From DATFLS01 sp964413425 (GTDB lineage: Bacteria; Fidelibacterota; JAANXI01): a stretch of 64,000 nucleotides of DNA. Positions 62,901 to 64,000 of the stretch are shown one piece after another (position 1 is the stretch's first letter; every line of letters begins with the position of its first letter). The DNA lies in the NCBI GenBank assembly GCA_964413425.1, contig CAYPST010000014.1:1-64000 (forward strand), read 5' to 3'. The position numbers and the translations under genes are program-made. The notes below the pieces were generated by a model. The model did not search any database and had not been told where the DNA came from. It saw nothing but the letters and a program-made list of their open reading frames with translations.

Positions 62901-63955
62901 CCGACGAATTCTCCGGGATACTCAGCTGTCCGGTTCCGATTCTGAATCATGAGACCATCCAGCTGGGACACGGCAGCGGCGGCAAGATGTCCCGTGATCT
63001 GCTGGAGAAACTTTTTCTCCCCAGGTTCACCAATGAGATTCTGGATGAATTGGGCGATCAGGCGCAGCTCAATATGAACGGGGTGCGACTGGCGTTTTCC
63101 ACTGATTCGTTTGTCGTGGATCCGCTTTTTTTCCCGGGCGGGAACATCGGTGATCTGGCGGTAAATGGAACCATAAATGATCTGGCAGTCGGTGGAGCAA
63201 CACCAAAATATCTCAGTGCGGGTTTTATCATAGAAGAGGGATTCCGGATTGAAGATTTGCACCGGATTTTGTTATCAATGGAAGCGGCCGCCCAAAAGGC
63301 GGCTGTTTCAGTTGTTACCGGAGACACAAAGGTCGTCAACAAGGGCAGTCTGGATAAGATGTTCATTAATACGACCGGGATCGGTCTGATAGAGGACAAT
63401 GTTCAACTCTCGCCTCAACGCATGCAGCCCGGAGATAAGGTATTGGTTTCCGGCACTGTCGGTGATCACGGGATCACCATTCTATCCAGCCGGGAAGGCT
63501 TTGCCCTGGAAAACCCGCTGCAGTCTGATACAGCCCCACTGCACGAACTGGTGCATACGCTTCTGGAGTCCTATCCCGGGCAAATCCGGGTGATGCGGGA
63601 TCCCACCAGAGGCGGCGTTGCGACTGCGCTGAACGAGTTTGCGAGGAGTGCGCGGAGATCAATCAAACTGTATGCTGATGCAATTCCGGTGCGCGAGGAA
63701 GTGGAAAGTGCCTGCGAGATACTGGGTTTGGATCCGCTCTATGTGGCGAACGAAGGCAAATTGCTGGTGGTGGCGGACCCGGGAGTAGCTGATCAGGTGC
63801 ACAACCTGATGCGGAAGCATGAACTGGGAACTCAGGCATCCATCATTGGAGAAGTCACAGATCATTCCGAACCAAGGGTAACCCTTGTGACCGGACTGGG
63901 AGCAGAAACCATCATTGATATGCTGCCAGGCGAGCAGCTGCCGAGAATTTGCTGA
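62897..63955 (+). CDS. hypE: Hydrogenase expression/formation protein HypE
   Basis: A 352-residue PurM/AIRS-fold enzyme that dehydrates the HypF-made carbamoyl group on its C-terminal Cys to a thiocyanate, the cyanide source. The C-terminus is LPRIC, keeping the PRIC tail with the final Cys352. The nucleotide site includes LGHGSGGKMSRDL, STDSFVVDPLFFPGGNIG in two blocks, and the ATP-loop DPTRGGVATALNE. The start overlaps the hypD stop (ATGA). No structural hydrogenase gene appears before the window ends. Confidence 0.95.
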   Translation: MTDEFSGILSCPVPILNHETIQLGHGSGGKMSRDLLEKLFLPRFTNEILDELGDQAQLNMNGVRLAFSTDSFVVDPLFFPGGNIGDLAVNGTINDLAVGGATPKYLSAGFIIEEGFRIEDLHRILLSMEAAAQKAAVSVVTGDTKVVNKGSLDKMFINTTGIGLIEDNVQLSPQRMQPGDKVLVSGTVGDHGITILSSREGFALENPLQSDTAPLHELVHTLLESYPGQIRVMRDPTRGGVATALNEFARSARRSIKLYADAIPVREEVESACEILGLDPLYVANEGKLLVVADPGVADQVHNLMRKHELGTQASIIGEVTDHSEPRVTLVTGLGAETIIDMLPGEQLPRIC

Positions 63956-63965
63956 TCTGAGTAAT

Positions 63966-64000
63966 CGACTAAATAGCACACAGAAATAGCACGCAGATGA
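63966..64000. repeat. Start of a family B-type repeat, cut by the window edge
   Basis: After hypE, ACTAAATAGCACACAGAAAT followed by AGCACGCAGATGA resembles the left end of the 49041-49333 element (ATAAAAATAGCACACGGATG). Only 35 bases are visible. Confidence 0.4.

Noticed and set aside
1..64000. tRNA, rRNA, CRISPR array, IS transposase, phage genes
   Set aside because: I looked for T-loop/anticodon-like folds, rRNA-conserved stretches, regularly spaced repeats and DDE or integrase motifs and saw none.

Overview
The window looks like a chromosomal contig from an uncultured diderm bacterium, most likely of the FCB group (Calditrichota / KSB1 / Ignavibacteria-like). This is an inference from gene content: DUF4175, DUF4159 and TPR proteins in one cluster, an outer-membrane barrel, lipoproteins, and a YbeY with an Asp where a zinc-ligand His is usual. 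GC looks to be a little above half. A 100-base run of N (61421-61520) marks a scaffold gap. I found no tRNA, rRNA, CRISPR array, transposase or phage gene.

Layout. 1-9945: end of a sulfatase, a TPR lipoprotein, fabH, an acyl-CoA dehydrogenase, then a linked pgpH-ybeY-CorC-like-mazG group. 10240-18708 (minus strand): yjbQ, then a cell-envelope cluster read as DUF4159 > DUF4175 (1131 aa, Gln-rich) > TPR > secreted amidotransferase-like protein, with a DUF456 gene upstream. 19321-23432: GT2 glycosyltransferase, a YbhN-type flippase-like protein, an AI-2E exporter family protein and a cNMP-binding protein. 24010-30877: an EnvC-like protein, then the conserved holB-ricT-metG-tatD-rsmA housekeeping operon. 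31059-43614: glmM, a DUF47/Pit phosphate pair, a formyl-THF cyclo-ligase-like gene, an epimerase, a CBM9-like protein, cysK, an SLC12-type transporter, and a DUF3524 glycosyltransferase related to the eukaryotic queuosine-tRNA mannosyltransferase.

44370-57363 is the most striking part: a respiratory/extracellular-electron-transfer locus. It has a Rieske protein, a b6-type fused cytochrome b and a nine-haem, membrane-anchored cytochrome c (a bc-type quinol complex). Then follow a nine-haem cytochrome, an outer-membrane barrel, an eleven-haem cytochrome, a seven-site cytochrome with CX4CH and CX3CH motifs, a four-haem c554-like cytochrome, and a CbcL-like fusion of eleven c-type sites to a five-helix cytochrome b module. 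I count 51 c-type haem sites in six proteins. It is followed by a complete hypABFCDE [NiFe]-hydrogenase maturation operon (57595-63955) with no hydrogenase structural genes in view. Sigma-54-like -24/-12 elements lie upstream of the Rieske, the nine-haem cytochrome and hypA genes, which suggests shared control of electron input (H2 or quinol) and output.

The gaps between genes hold several families of small non-coding repeats: MITE-like elements with 25-45 bp terminal inverted repeats (two copies with CACGAAT-type ends, two with CACGGAT-type ends, one with CCCCCT-type ends), a palindromic element with a GAATTATTCGGG arm, a 7-base GGCAGTN tandem repeat that also borders the N gap, and a 21-base tandem repeat in front of the Rieske operon.
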